Shown here: positions 9,804 to 18,478 of the stretch, in pieces
Layout of the letters: the number at the start of each line of letters is the position of its first letter
Position numbering within the stretch: position 1 is the stretch's first letter
Assembly: GCF_000308715.1 (NCBI RefSeq)
Contig: NZ_BAGH01000351.1
Coordinates: forward strand, 1-64,000
DNA from: Nocardia tenerifensis NBRC 101015
GTDB taxonomy: Bacteria > Actinomycetota > Actinomycetes > Mycobacteriales > Mycobacteriaceae
Length of the DNA: 64,000 bases
Direction of reading: 5' to 3'
Notes under the pieces: generated by a model
What the model saw: only the letters and a program-made list of their open reading frames with translations
Database searches by the model: none
What the model was told of the DNA's origin: nothing
Program-made: the position numbers and the translations under genes

Positions 9804-10367
9804 ATGCCGAGTCGATTCACGATGCCACCCGAGGACGTCCTGCGCGCACGGGAGAAGTTGGTCCTCGACCACTTCCACGACGAGGTGCGCCAGGACTGGG
9901 ACGCCACGCTGTCGACCTTCCCGCACCCGCATTACGAGCTGATCGCGCCGATGATCGTGCACGACGGCGACGACGAGGTGCGCGACTACTACCGCGACAC
10001 CCGCCGGGCCTTTCCCGACCAGGACCACGAGATCATCGCGCTGCGCCACAGCCACGACGCGGTGATCGTGGAGTTCTGGCTGCTGGGAACGCATTTGGGC
10101 CCGCTGGGCAAGATCCCGCCGACGGGCTCGGCCCATCGGACCAGGATGACGGCGTACTTCGTGTTCGACGAGCACGAGAACCTGACGGTCGAGCGGATCT
10201 ACTTCGACCAGCTCACCATTCTGAAGCAACTGCTGGGCGGGCTGGACAAACGCGACCCGCGCGACTTGGTCACGCTCGCGCGAGCGGTCGCCGGCGCCGT
10301 CGCCACCGCGGGCGCGCCGCCGGATCCGCGCCTGCTCACCACCACGCCCCCGAGCCTCGGCGAGTGA
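9804..10367 (+). CDS. SnoaL/NTF2-like protein (ester cyclase type)
   Basis: A 187-residue cytoplasmic protein with the cone-shaped SnoaL/NTF2 fold signature: a first helix, a DYYRDTRRAFPDQDHEI segment, and strands with conserved acidic and aromatic positions. Relatives include polyketide cyclases, hydratases and small-molecule binding proteins; the reaction here is unknown. Start ATG 9804 was chosen for the family-like N-terminus. It precedes the metallo-beta-lactamase gene almost without gap, so both are likely one operon under the divergent TetR repressor. Confidence 0.7.
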   Translation: MPSRFTMPPEDVLRAREKLVLDHFHDEVRQDWDATLSTFPHPHYELIAPMIVHDGDDEVRDYYRDTRRAFPDQDHEIIALRHSHDAVIVEFWLLGTHLGPLGKIPPTGSAHRTRMTAYFVFDEHENLTVERIYFDQLTILKQLLGGLDKRDPRDLVTLARAVAGAVATAGAPPDPRLLTTTPPSLGE

Positions 10368-10372
10368 CGGCC

Positions 10373-11185
10373 ATGCGCGTTCATCACCTCAACTGCGGCA
10401 CGATGCGGCCGCTGACCGTCCCCGAGGGACTGGTGTGCCACGTCCTGCTCGTGGAGACCGACACCGGACTCGCGCTGGTGGACAGCGGGCTCGGTCTGCG
10501 CGACGCCGCCGATCCGGCGGGCCGGTTCGGGCCGAGCCGGTTCTTCGTCCGTCCCCGGTTCGACGAGCACGAGTCCGCCATCCGGCAGATCGAGCGCCTC
10601 GGGTTCGACCCGCGCGAGGTGCGCGATATCGTCCTCACTCATCTCGACGCCGACCACAGCGGCGGGCTCGCCGACTTCCCGTGGGCCAGAGTGCATCTCT
10701 GCGCGAGCGAGGCGGAGATAGCGCTGCAGCCGCGGAGTTTCGTCGAGAAAGGCCGGTACCTGGCGTCGCAACGCGCGCACGACCCGACATTCGTGCTGCA
10801 CACACCCGGTTCCGGCGAGCCGTGGCGTGGCTTCGCCGCCACCGAAGAACTCACCGAGATCGCGCCGGGCCTCGTCATGATCGGGCTCCCCGGACACACC
10901 CGCGGCCACGTCGCCGTCGCCGTCGACACGGGCGAACGGTGGATCCTGCACGCCGGCGACGCGTTCTATCACCGCGGCCAGATCGACGGCTCCGGCCGGG
11001 CGCCTCGGGCGCTGACCGCCATGGAGCGTCTCGTCGCCCACGACACCGCCGCGGTCCGGGCGAATCACGAACGCCTGAGCGAGCTCTGGGCCCAGCCCGC
11101 GCCCGATCTGGTCCTCGTGAACGCGCACGATCCCGTGCTGCTGCGCCGCGCCCGAGAGCTCGACACCGCGAAGCGGGCGCTATAG
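10373..11185 (+). CDS. Metallo-beta-lactamase-fold hydrolase
   Basis: A 270-residue protein with the dinuclear metal motif THLDADHSGG (His90, Asp92, Asp94, His95) and further ligands in GLPGHTRGH and LHAGDAF. The layout resembles lactonase-like members (AiiA type), which open lactone rings, but the exact substrate is unknown. A GTG at 10364 would overlap the previous stop as GTGA and may be the true start; I used the ATG at 10373. It is co-transcribed with the SnoaL-like protein, which suggests joint action on a lactone or ester that the TetR repressor senses. Confidence 0.82.
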   Translation: MRVHHLNCGTMRPLTVPEGLVCHVLLVETDTGLALVDSGLGLRDAADPAGRFGPSRFFVRPRFDEHESAIRQIERLGFDPREVRDIVLTHLDADHSGGLADFPWARVHLCASEAEIALQPRSFVEKGRYLASQRAHDPTFVLHTPGSGEPWRGFAATEELTEIAPGLVMIGLPGHTRGHVAVAVDTGERWILHAGDAFYHRGQIDGSGRAPRALTAMERLVAHDTAAVRANHERLSELWAQPAPDLVLVNAHDPVLLRRARELDTAKRAL

Positions 11186-11198
11186 GAATGCCCTATAG
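11180..11198 (+). terminator. Weak hairpin at the end of the metallo-beta-lactamase gene
   Basis: Seven-base arms CTATAGG and CCTATAG around five bases overlap the stop codon. There is no T-run, so this is only a possible terminator. Confidence 0.3.
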
Positions 11199-11344
11199 GG
11201 GCTACTGATTATTCGTCTTTGCCTCTCGTCCTTTTCCGGACATACCGTGAAACAGTTCGACGAGGTGCGCACCGAAGTTATTCGAATTCCCCGTGCGCAC
11301 CTCTCATTTCGTCGCGCAATCCACGGAATCGAAGGACGGGTGGC

Positions 11345-12103
11345 ATGACCACAATCGAGACGGGAACACTCGCGGGCAAGCGCGCCCTTGTCACGGGCGG
11401 CACGCGCGGAATCGGCGCGGCTATCGTGCGCCAATTCTTGGACGCGGGCGCCGAGGTCATCACGACCGCCAGAGCGGAGACGAGCACGGTCCCGGCGGGG
11501 GCGACTTTCGTAGCGGCAGACGTACGGACGGCGGCCGGCGCGGAGACGCTCGCCGCGGCCGTGCGGGACGTGCTCGGCGGGGTGGATGTCCTGGTCCACA
11601 ATGCGGGCGGGGCGGAGCCGTACCAGGGTGCGCTGGCCATCCCCGGCGACGTGTGGCAAGACGCGCTGGACCTGAATTACCTTGCGGCCGTGCGGTTGGA
11701 CGCACTGCTGGCGCCGGGCATGCGGGAACGCCGCTCGGGGGCGATCGTGCACGTGTCCTCGGCCGCGGTCCCCGCCGTGGCGCCGCCGTTTCTGCACTAC
11801 ACGGCGGCGAAGGCGGCGTTGGAGAACTACAGCCGAGGGCTGGCCGCGGAACTGGCGCCGTTCGGAGTGCGCGTCAACACGGTGTCGCCCGGCCGGACCG
11901 CCACTCCCGGTGGCGAGGCGACGCGGGAACAGTGGGCGCGCCTGAGTGAGGGTCCGGGACAAGACAATTCGCGTCCGCCTCTCGGGCGCGACGGCCGGCC
12001 CGACGACATCGCCGACGCGGTGATGTTCTTCGTGTCCGAGCGGGCCAGTTGGCTGACCGGAAGCAATCTGTTCGTCGACGGCGGCGAATTCCCCCGGGGC
12101 TGA
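11345..12103 (+). CDS. Short-chain dehydrogenase/reductase
   Basis: A 252-residue classical SDR with the cofactor motif TGGTRGIG (residues 18-25), an HNAGG segment in place of NNAG, and the catalytic Ser of HVSSA followed by Tyr and Lys in YTAAK. It uses NAD(P)H to oxidise or reduce an alcohol/ketone; the substrate is unknown. A second SDR follows 32 bases later, with a LysR regulator convergent to it, so the pair may serve one redox step or detoxification. The start ATG 11345 is the first in frame with the conserved N-terminus. Confidence 0.87.
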   Translation: MTTIETGTLAGKRALVTGGTRGIGAAIVRQFLDAGAEVITTARAETSTVPAGATFVAADVRTAAGAETLAAAVRDVLGGVDVLVHNAGGAEPYQGALAIPGDVWQDALDLNYLAAVRLDALLAPGMRERRSGAIVHVSSAAVPAVAPPFLHYTAAKAALENYSRGLAAELAPFGVRVNTVSPGRTATPGGEATREQWARLSEGPGQDNSRPPLGRDGRPDDIADAVMFFVSERASWLTGSNLFVDGGEFPRG

Positions 12104-12135
12104 ATCCGTTCACCGACATTCGAGAGAGAATTGGC

Positions 12136-12879
12136 ATGGGTAAATACAGCGGTAAAAATGCGGTGATCACGGGCGGCGGCAGCGGAATGGGATTCGCGAC
12201 GGCGAAGCTGCTCGTGGACGAGGGAGCCCGGGTGGTGATCACCGGTCGTTCACAGGCCACGCTCGACGGTGCGCGAGAACGGCTCGGAGCGAACGTGATC
12301 GCCGTGCGCGGCGATGTGAGCGCGCTGTCCGATGTGGCCGCGTTGGCGGAGCGGGTGCGCAGTGAACTGGGCACGATCGATGCGCTGTTCGTCAACGCCG
12401 GACTCGCCGCGCTCACTCCCCTGGCCACGACGACTGAGGAGCTCTACGACGAGCTTTTCGCGACCAACGTCAAGGGCGCGTTCTTCACCGTGCAGAAGCT
12501 GGCGCCGCTGTTGCGCGAGGGTGCGGGCATCGTCCTCACCACCTCGAACGCGAACGTGACCGGGCTGCCGGAGACCAGCGTCTACGCGGCGAGCAAGGCG
12601 GCGCTGCGCTCGATGGCGCGCAGTCTCTCCGGCGAGCTGCTGCCGCGCGGAATCCGGGTCAACGCGGTGAGTCCCGGGCCCATCGACACGGGAATCCTGG
12701 AGCTCACGATGACCGAGGCGGCCGCGGCGGAGTTCAAGGCGCAGCGAGTGGCGGACAATCCGATGCGGCGGTTCGGCACGCCCGACGAGATCGCCAGGGC
12801 CGCCGTGTTTCTCGCCTTCGAGGCCACCTACTCCGCCGGTGCGGAGTTCGTGGTGGACGGAGGGGCCACGCAGCTGTGA
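12136..12879 (+). CDS. Short-chain dehydrogenase/reductase
   Basis: A 247-residue classical SDR, with cofactor motif TGGGSGMG (residues 12-19), NAG segment, and YAASK carrying the catalytic Tyr and Lys; the Ser is in the TSNAN stretch. It resembles the broad family of actinobacterial glucose/3-oxoacyl reductases, but the substrate is not clear. GAGAGAGAA precedes the ATG at 12136. It follows another SDR and ends directly against the convergent LysR gene (one base apart). Confidence 0.87.
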   Translation: MGKYSGKNAVITGGGSGMGFATAKLLVDEGARVVITGRSQATLDGARERLGANVIAVRGDVSALSDVAALAERVRSELGTIDALFVNAGLAALTPLATTTEELYDELFATNVKGAFFTVQKLAPLLREGAGIVLTTSNANVTGLPETSVYAASKAALRSMARSLSGELLPRGIRVNAVSPGPIDTGILELTMTEAAAAEFKAQRVADNPMRRFGTPDEIARAAVFLAFEATYSAGAEFVVDGGATQL

Positions 12880-12880
12880 G

Positions 12881-13771
12881 TCAGCTGTGCTCGAGCCGTC
12901 GGCCGTGCCAGGTTTCCTGACGCAGGAGGTCGAGCAGGGCCGTCTCCACCGGGCCCGGCGCCGGGCGGAGCACGGCGACGACGGGCTGGGTCACGACCGG
13001 GGACAGCGGACGCGCGAGGTGCTCGTAGTCCTGGGGCACCGCGGCGGACGGGACGAGCGTCACCCCCAGGCCGCCGGCGGCCCAGCGCGCGGCCGTCGCG
13101 GTCTGGGACACGCGGGCGGCGGTGGTCGGGGTGAGATCGTTGTCGCGCAGCGCGGTTCGCAGCACGCCGTCGAGGGCGCTGTCGGCGTCGAACCGCACCC
13201 ACGGCTCCCCCGCCAGGTCGCGCAGGTCGATTCGGTCCGCGGCGAGCAGTCGGTGTTCCGCACCGAGCACGACGACGAACTCCTCGTCGCCGAGCCTGTG
13301 CGCGCTCGCGGGAGTTCGGGTGCACTCGGCCATGAAGGCCAGGTCCAGCACGCCGCGGCGGCACAGCCGTTCCAGCTCGGCGGCGCTCGGCTCCTCGAGG
13401 ATGGTGACCTCGAGTCGGGCAAAGCGCCTGCGCAGCTCGCCGAGGGCGCGCGGCAGCTGTCGCGCGCCGAATCCCAGCTGCACCGCGACGACCAACTCAC
13501 CGACCAGCTCGTCCGCGCCGGCCCGCGCGGTCGCGCGCGCCCGCCGTGCCGCGTTCACCGCCACCTCGGCCTCCCGCAGGAACGCGCGGCCTACCGCGGT
13601 CGGCACCAATCCGGTCGGCGTCCGGGTGAACAGGCTGACGCCCAGTTCCCGCTCCAGCCCGCGAATCTGCTGGGACACCGAGGGTTGAGCGACCCGCAGC
13701 AATTCCGCGGCCGCCGTCACCGAGCCCTCCTCCGCGACGGCCAGGGCGTACTCGTACTGACGAAGGCTCAT
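12881..13771 (-). CDS. LysR-family transcriptional regulator
   Basis: A 296-residue regulator with the N-terminal LysR helix-turn-helix (about residues 1-60, including AQPSVSQQIRGLE) and the periplasmic-binding-like effector domain. ATG 13771 has AGAGGAG upstream; an upstream ATG at 13801 has no ribosome site. It lies tail-to-tail with the SDR pair, so its target is not obvious and could be those genes or a distant locus. Confidence 0.85.
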   Translation of the reverse strand: MSLRQYEYALAVAEEGSVTAAAELLRVAQPSVSQQIRGLERELGVSLFTRTPTGLVPTAVGRAFLREAEVAVNAARRARATARAGADELVGELVVAVQLGFGARQLPRALGELRRRFARLEVTILEEPSAAELERLCRRGVLDLAFMAECTRTPASAHRLGDEEFVVVLGAEHRLLAADRIDLRDLAGEPWVRFDADSALDGVLRTALRDNDLTPTTAARVSQTATAARWAAGGLGVTLVPSAAVPQDYEHLARPLSPVVTQPVVAVLRPAPGPVETALLDLLRQETWHGRRLEHS

Positions 13772-13953
13772 CGACTCCTCTTTCCGGACCGGCATCGACA
13801 ACTACAACGCGGTAGCCTGCGGATTTGCTCCTCGATCTCGATCGGTGCCCGCGGATCGGCGGTTCTCCGCGTTCGGCGCTATCAATCTTGTTCCGGTGCA
13901 ACACTGTTCAGTGTCGTGATCGATCCGTGCAGGTGAATCTCTGGAGCGAAACC

Positions 13954-14439
13954 ATGAGCGAACAGATGTTGCCGGTGAGCGATTTCGGGCGAGAGGCGTA
14001 CGGGATCTCCGGCGCGCCGCGACAAGCGATGATCAACTACGGCCGGGTGCTGATGGCCATCGCCGGGGCCGACGGCGAGGTCAGCAAGCCGGAGTACGAC
14101 TGGCTCGTCGCCCACCAGCGGAAATTCGGCGCGACCGAGGACATCCTCGCCGAATACGAGGACTTCGACTACCGCTCGGCCGACCTGGGCGAGTTGCTCG
14201 CCGAGATCAAGGTCGATGTCGAGACCTGGTCGTCCGGACCGCATTTGATTTATCACGCCATCCAGATGTGCGGCGCCGACGGAGTGTACGCCGACGCCGA
14301 ACGAGCCAAGGTCGCACAGGCCGCCAAAGACCTGGCCGTGCCCTCCGATGTCGTATTGACCTTGGAGGCGCTCATCGCGATGGAAAAGGCCGTCTACAAC
14401 ATGCGCGCCGCCATCTTCCACATCCACACCCTCGACTGA
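13954..14439 (+). CDS. TerB-like protein
   Basis: A 161-residue helical protein with the repeated acidic-helix pattern of TerB proteins: MAIAGADGEVSKPEYDWL and a second copy around MCGADGVYADAERAK, each with an Asp-Gly turn. TerB-fold proteins have been linked to metal or tellurite stress and to membrane-associated sensing; here there are no other ter genes nearby. Start ATG 13954 is preceded by a GGAG tract. A hairpin terminator follows at 14454. Confidence 0.7.
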   Translation: MSEQMLPVSDFGREAYGISGAPRQAMINYGRVLMAIAGADGEVSKPEYDWLVAHQRKFGATEDILAEYEDFDYRSADLGELLAEIKVDVETWSSGPHLIYHAIQMCGADGVYADAERAKVAQAAKDLAVPSDVVLTLEALIAMEKAVYNMRAAIFHIHTLD

Positions 14440-14453
14440 GTTCGGGGGCCGTA

Positions 14454-14480
14454 GGCAGCCCGGCAATTCGTCGGGCTGCC
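14454..14480 (+). terminator. Terminator-like hairpin after the TerB gene
   Basis: Nine-base arms GGCAGCCCG and CGGGCTGCC around nine bases, 15 bases after the stop codon, without a marked T-run. Confidence 0.55.
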
Positions 14481-14645
14481 CTGCCGCGCCCGAATTTCGG
14501 CATGCGCGGTACTCGAATCGGGCAGGCACCTCGCAGGGCATCATCGCCGTAGTACTATCCAGCGCCGGCTGTCGAGCGCCGAAGCGCACCGCCGGATCGT
14601 GGCAACCGATGATCATCCCAATCGCTGTCGAGGAGCTAGGTTTAC

Positions 14646-15032
14646 ATGAGATACCCGGTTCTGCCGCTCTGCGCCGTCGGCCTTTTCGCCGGCGTATTTT
14701 TCGCGTCCGCTGCCACTGCGGCACCTCAGGAAGACGAGGTGACTCAGTATCGATGCCAGGAGGCCGACAAGGAAGGGCGGACCGACAAAGTCACGAAGAA
14801 AGTCGAGTTCGAGACGTGTCGGCTGCAATCCGAGGGAACTATCGGCGGCGTCAGCGTTATCGTGCCGGCGGCGAGCAAGTCGCGAGAAAAGGTTTGGGTA
14901 TGTGCCGAAGAGCAGATTTCAGCCAATAAGGAATCGGGTGAAGTAGAGCGGATCACAGGCAAGAAGTGCAAGGTCGTCACCGAACGAGCGGCGACCGGGG
15001 TAACCGTCCATCCACCCACCCGCCGCAGGTAG
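14646..15032 (+). CDS. Small secreted protein of unknown function
   Basis: A 128-residue protein with a clear signal peptide (hydrophobic residues about 5-24 ending in TAA) and a lysine-rich mature part containing four cysteines (in YRCQE, ETCRL, WVCAE and KKCKV), likely two disulfides. No family was recognised. ATG 14646 is preceded by GAGGAGC. The CAP-domain gene follows after 11 bases, so both are probably exported together and co-transcribed. Confidence 0.65.
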   Translation: MRYPVLPLCAVGLFAGVFFASAATAAPQEDEVTQYRCQEADKEGRTDKVTKKVEFETCRLQSEGTIGGVSVIVPAASKSREKVWVCAEEQISANKESGEVERITGKKCKVVTERAATGVTVHPPTRRR

Positions 15033-15043
15033 AGGTACGCCAT

Positions 15044-15628
15044 ATGGGACATCACTCGAGACGCGTCTGTTCAGTCGCCGCCGCTGTCGCATTGCTGTGC
15101 ACGGGATCGGTCACCCTCGCCATCGCCCATGCGCAGAAACCTGACCGCGCCACGGCGTCGATAGACGACTGCCCAGACCCCGAAGACTTCGCCGCTTCGA
15201 TGCTGCGCGCCCACAACCGGTTCCGCGCACTGCACGGTTCGCCGCCATTGAAGCTCGACGAAGAGATAAGCGCCGACGCACAAGAGTGGGCCGACCATCT
15301 GGCCGAGACCGGCGAATTCAAGCACTCAGGAGCATCCGGCTACGGCGAGAACATCTCACAGGACACCGCAAGAAGGAGTTTTCCGACCGCAGAGGACATC
15401 ACCGTACAGTGGTACGCGGAGGAAGCCCGATACAATTATGACGGCCTCGGATCCGACGCACCGAATTTCACTCAGCTGGTCTGGGCCTCCACCAAGAGAC
15501 TGGGCGTCGGAGTCGCCTGCGGCATCAACCCCGAAAATGGCTTCCCCACAATGTATACCGTCGCCGACTACGATCCCGCCGGCAACATTCTAGGGCAGTA
15601 CCGCGATAACGTACGGCCACCCAATTGA
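15044..15628 (+). CDS. Secreted CAP-domain (SCP/PR-1) protein
   Basis: A 194-residue protein with a signal peptide (about residues 6-30) and a CAP domain: AHNRFRALHG, a KHSG histidine, GYGENIS, and the TQLVW block. The canonical His before TQLVW is replaced by Asn (APNFTQLVW), so the usual two-His cavity is altered; metal binding may differ from the family norm. Bacterial CAP proteins are extracellular and their roles are mostly unknown. GAGGTACG lies upstream of the ATG at 15044. It pairs with the preceding small secreted protein. Confidence 0.82.
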   Translation: MGHHSRRVCSVAAAVALLCTGSVTLAIAHAQKPDRATASIDDCPDPEDFAASMLRAHNRFRALHGSPPLKLDEEISADAQEWADHLAETGEFKHSGASGYGENISQDTARRSFPTAEDITVQWYAEEARYNYDGLGSDAPNFTQLVWASTKRLGVGVACGINPENGFPTMYTVADYDPAGNILGQYRDNVRPPN

Positions 15629-15636
15629 CCGGTTGA

Positions 15637-16056
15637 CTATCGCGACATCACCTCCGCGTTCGAGCGTCGGCCGGCGGGAACAGTGCCCGGGGTCGCGGGC
15701 AAGTTTCGCGCCGGCCATGGTGGCTGCGCGTTGGGGGACTGCGGAAATCGGGAGGCGAAGGGGGCGAAGGCTAGTGCTCGCACCGGACGCTGGGCCGCAG
15801 TCGGCGCGGGGTTCCAGGCCTGGCCGAGGCTGAACAGGCGCGGGCCGATTCGGTAGCGGCCGGCTCGGCGCTGGACGGCGCCGACGGCGACCAGTTGCTG
15901 GAGCAGTCGGTGCACTGTCGGCTTGGGTAGGCCGCTGGCGGCGGCCAGTCGGCTCGGTCCGGATTCGTCCACCCGGGCCAGCACGTCCAGCAGCAGGAAT
16001 GCGCCTTCGAGTACGCCCCGTCCCGCTGGGCGGTCGGGTTCGCGGTCGTGATTCAT
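15637..16056 (-). pseudogene. Truncated IclR-family regulator (DNA-binding part only)
   Basis: The frame encodes 139 residues. About residues 12-75 form a normal IclR helix-turn-helix (VLARVDESGPSRLAAASGL, then KPTVHRLLQQL), and the chain follows the family to a GQAW segment and an RPVRAL helix, where the effector domain normally begins. After that the sequence becomes Pro/Arg-rich and unrelated, and stops, so the ligand-binding domain of about 170 residues is absent. No frame nearby continues it. It may be a decayed gene or an active DNA-binding fragment. GGGAGGG lies upstream of ATG 16056. Confidence 0.65.
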
Positions 16057-16264
16057 CGATGATTTCCCTCCCTGTGCGGGGAGCCGACAGCCGCACTCCC
16101 CGGTCTGGTGTCCGATACCGCCGCCTCCTCGCAGGTGATGAGCGCTCCCCACGCTCGTCACGGAACCGGCGGACCCGGTCACCAATCGACCTCATTTTAC
16201 GGGGATTTCGGCGCGGGAGAGTCTCGTTAGGGGGTCGGATGCCCGGCACACGGGTGACCCCAGT

Positions 16265-17155
16265 TCAGCCGACCGTCCAGGGCCGCAGTTTCGAAGGATT
16301 CCGGATCACCCAGATGCGGGTGATCCGGCCGTCCTCGATGTCGAAGGCGTAGACCGAGATGATTTCGCCGTCGAGCCGCGCCACCAGCCCGGGCTGGCCG
16401 TTGACCACGCGCTCCTCCAGATCTATCGGAGCGGTGCGGGCGGCGATCTCCATCCAGGCGCGGGCGATCTGCTCGCCGCCGGTGATCGGCTCGAGGAAGG
16501 CCAATACCTGTCCGCCGCCGTCGGCGGTCGCGGTCGCCTGCGGATCCAGCAGGCCGACCAGCGCCTCGAGATCGCCTGCCTCCCAAGCCTTCTTGAAGCC
16601 GCGGACGACCTCGGCGCGTTCGGTGCTCGACGGGCGCGGGGAGGTGTCGATACGGCGGCGGGCGCTGGAGGCGAGCTGGCGGCAGGCCGCGGGGGAACGA
16701 CCGAGGACCTCGGCGACCTCGGCGAAGGAGTAGCGGAACACGTCGTGCAGGACGAAGGCCACCCGCTCGGCGGGTGTCATGGAGTCCAGCACGACGAGAA
16801 AGGCCATGCTGATCGACTCGTCGAGGGTGACCCGGTCGGCGGGGTCGGCCGGGGCGGGGCCGCCGAGGGATTCGGAGTGGCCGGGCACGGGCTCCGGAAT
16901 CCATTCGCCCACATACTGTTCCCGCCTGGCCCGCGCGGAGCCGAGCAGATCGAGGCAGATCCGGCTGGCGACCGTCGTCAACCACGCGCCGGGCGCGGCG
17001 ACCTCCTGCCGCTGCCGCTCGGACATCGCGTACCAGCGCGCGTAGGCCTCCTGCACCACGTCCTCGGCCTCGGCCAGGGAGCCGAGCAGCCGGTAGGCGA
17101 GGTTGAGCAGCTGCCGGCGTTCGCCGAGCACGGCGGGCTGTCGCGGGTCGTTCAT
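16265..17155 (-). CDS. ECF41-type RNA polymerase sigma factor with SnoaL-like C-terminal domain (SigJ-like)
   Basis: A 296-residue sigma factor. Region 2 is seen around residues 12-75 (LLNLAYRLLGSLAEAEDVVQEAY), region 4 around 115-165 (TPAERVAFVLHDVFRYSFAEVAEVLG), and an extra C-terminal SnoaL-like domain (about 180-296) takes the place of a separate anti-sigma factor in ECF41 members, where it tunes activity. The family is usually encoded beside a redox enzyme that is its target, and here the divergent neighbour is an FMN reductase. ATG 17155 is preceded by a GGAGCC tract. A candidate target promoter lies at 17221. Confidence 0.88.
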   Translation of the reverse strand: MNDPRQPAVLGERRQLLNLAYRLLGSLAEAEDVVQEAYARWYAMSERQRQEVAAPGAWLTTVASRICLDLLGSARARREQYVGEWIPEPVPGHSESLGGPAPADPADRVTLDESISMAFLVVLDSMTPAERVAFVLHDVFRYSFAEVAEVLGRSPAACRQLASSARRRIDTSPRPSSTERAEVVRGFKKAWEAGDLEALVGLLDPQATATADGGGQVLAFLEPITGGEQIARAWMEIAARTAPIDLEERVVNGQPGLVARLDGEIISVYAFDIEDGRITRIWVIRNPSKLRPWTVG

Positions 17156-17220
17156 GATCGGCTCCTTCGGTCTGTGTCTCTCACCGAATCGACGGATCAG
17201 CGACCGGATTTGTGAGGCGG

Positions 17221-17247
17221 CCTGACATTCCCGGCGGCTGCTCCGTC
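17221..17247 (+). promoter_or_regulatory. Candidate ECF41-type promoter for the FMN reductase operon
   Basis: CCTGACA, a 16-base spacer, then CGTC, compared with the ECF41 consensus TGTCACA-N16-CGTC. The -10 and spacer match exactly; the -35 matches only partly. It is 42 bases upstream of the FMN reductase start. Confidence 0.35.
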
Positions 17248-17288
17248 GGAAAGGTCGTGACACTTTCAGCAAACCAGGAGCTCGAACA

Positions 17289-17912
17289 ATGACCAGAATC
17301 GGCATCATCCTCGGCAGCACCCGGCCCAACCGCAACGGACCCCAGATCGGCCAGTGGGTGCTGGACACGGCGGCGAAACGCGGCGACGCCGAGTTCGAAC
17401 TGATCGACCTGCGCGACCATCCGCTCCCCCATCTGGACGAGCCCGCGCCGCCGATGTTCGGCCCTTCGGTCCACGCCCACACCCGCGCCTGGGCCGAGCG
17501 AATCGCCCCGTTCGACGGCTTCGTGATGGTGACCCCCGAGTACAACGGCGGCGTCCCCGGCGTGTTGAAGAACGCCATCGACCACCTGTGCGGCGAGTGG
17601 ACCGACAAGGCGGTCGGCTTCGTCTCCTACGGCGTGAACGGCGGCGCCCGCGCGGTAGTACAGCTGCGAACGGTCTGCGGCACGTTGGGCATGGCCGACG
17701 TGGGCTACCAGGTCTCGATCTCGCTGCTCACCGATTTCGAGAATCACACCACCTTCACCCCGCGCGAGCATCACGAGACCGCCCTGCACAAGACGCTGGA
17801 TCAGCTCCTCGCGTGGAGCACCGCCCTCGAGCCGCTGCGCCGGCCCGTCACCCCGCAGATCGATGAGGAAGGAACCCATCATGTCGACGAACGACTTTCG
17901 GTCACCCACTGA
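17289..17912 (+). CDS. NADPH-dependent FMN reductase-like flavoprotein
   Basis: A 207-residue flavodoxin-like reductase. The FMN phosphate loop is GSTRPNRNG (residues 9-17), and the conserved PEYNGGVPGVLKNAID segment binds the isoalloxazine. Relatives reduce flavins, azo dyes or quinones with NAD(P)H. CCAGGAG lies upstream of the ATG at 17289. It overlaps the next gene by 32 bases and is divergent from the ECF41 sigma gene, so it is the likely target of that sigma factor. Confidence 0.87.
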   Translation: MTRIGIILGSTRPNRNGPQIGQWVLDTAAKRGDAEFELIDLRDHPLPHLDEPAPPMFGPSVHAHTRAWAERIAPFDGFVMVTPEYNGGVPGVLKNAIDHLCGEWTDKAVGFVSYGVNGGARAVVQLRTVCGTLGMADVGYQVSISLLTDFENHTTFTPREHHETALHKTLDQLLAWSTALEPLRRPVTPQIDEEGTHHVDERLSVTH

Positions 17913-18327
17913 GGCCGAGCTGCGCCAGCACATCGGCCAGCTGATCGACGGCCTGCGCGCCAAGGACCTCGAGGCCGTGCGGCGCCTCTACACCGCGGAC
18001 GTCGTGTCCTTCGATGTCGAGCCGCCGCTGCAACACGTCGGGATCGCGGCGAAACTCGAGAACTGGGCGAAGGTGTTCCAGTTCTTCGAGACCGTGCGCT
18101 ATGAGCTGCGCGACCTGACGTTCACCGTGGGCGAGGACGTGGCGTTCGGTCACGCCTTCGCTCGGCTCAGCGGCACGCTGCGAAACGGCGCGGCGACGAA
18201 CGGTATGTGGGTCCGGGCGACCTTCGGCCTGCGGAAGATCGACGGCGCGTGGCTGATCTCACACGACCAGGTCTCGGTGCCGTTCGACGTCCAGAGCGGC
18301 ACGAGCGCGGTCGATCTCGAGCCCTGA
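17881..18327 (+). CDS. SnoaL-like protein of the DUF4440/ketosteroid-isomerase-like type
   Basis: A 148-residue single-domain protein with the NTF2-like pattern: a starting helix, RRLYTADVVSFDV, and a final LISHDQVSVPFD strand pair. It resembles cytoplasmic SnoaL_3 proteins of unknown catalytic role. The AGGAAGG site and ATG at 17881 lie inside the end of the FMN reductase gene, so translation is coupled. Its fold is the same as the regulatory domain on the ECF41 sigma factor opposite. Confidence 0.75.
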   Translation: MSTNDFRSPTEAELRQHIGQLIDGLRAKDLEAVRRLYTADVVSFDVEPPLQHVGIAAKLENWAKVFQFFETVRYELRDLTFTVGEDVAFGHAFARLSGTLRNGAATNGMWVRATFGLRKIDGAWLISHDQVSVPFDVQSGTSAVDLEP

Positions 18328-18478
18328 CGGGCCACCGAAGAGCCCTCGCTCGATCGGCGCGAGCCCGCCGATCCGCGCCCCTGGGCCAGTCGGAAACCAG
18401 CGGCGCAGGGAAATTTTTACAAGACCGGGCGAGGGCGACCGGCCGATAGTGAGGGCCCATTCTTCAGGAGGGCCGCAC

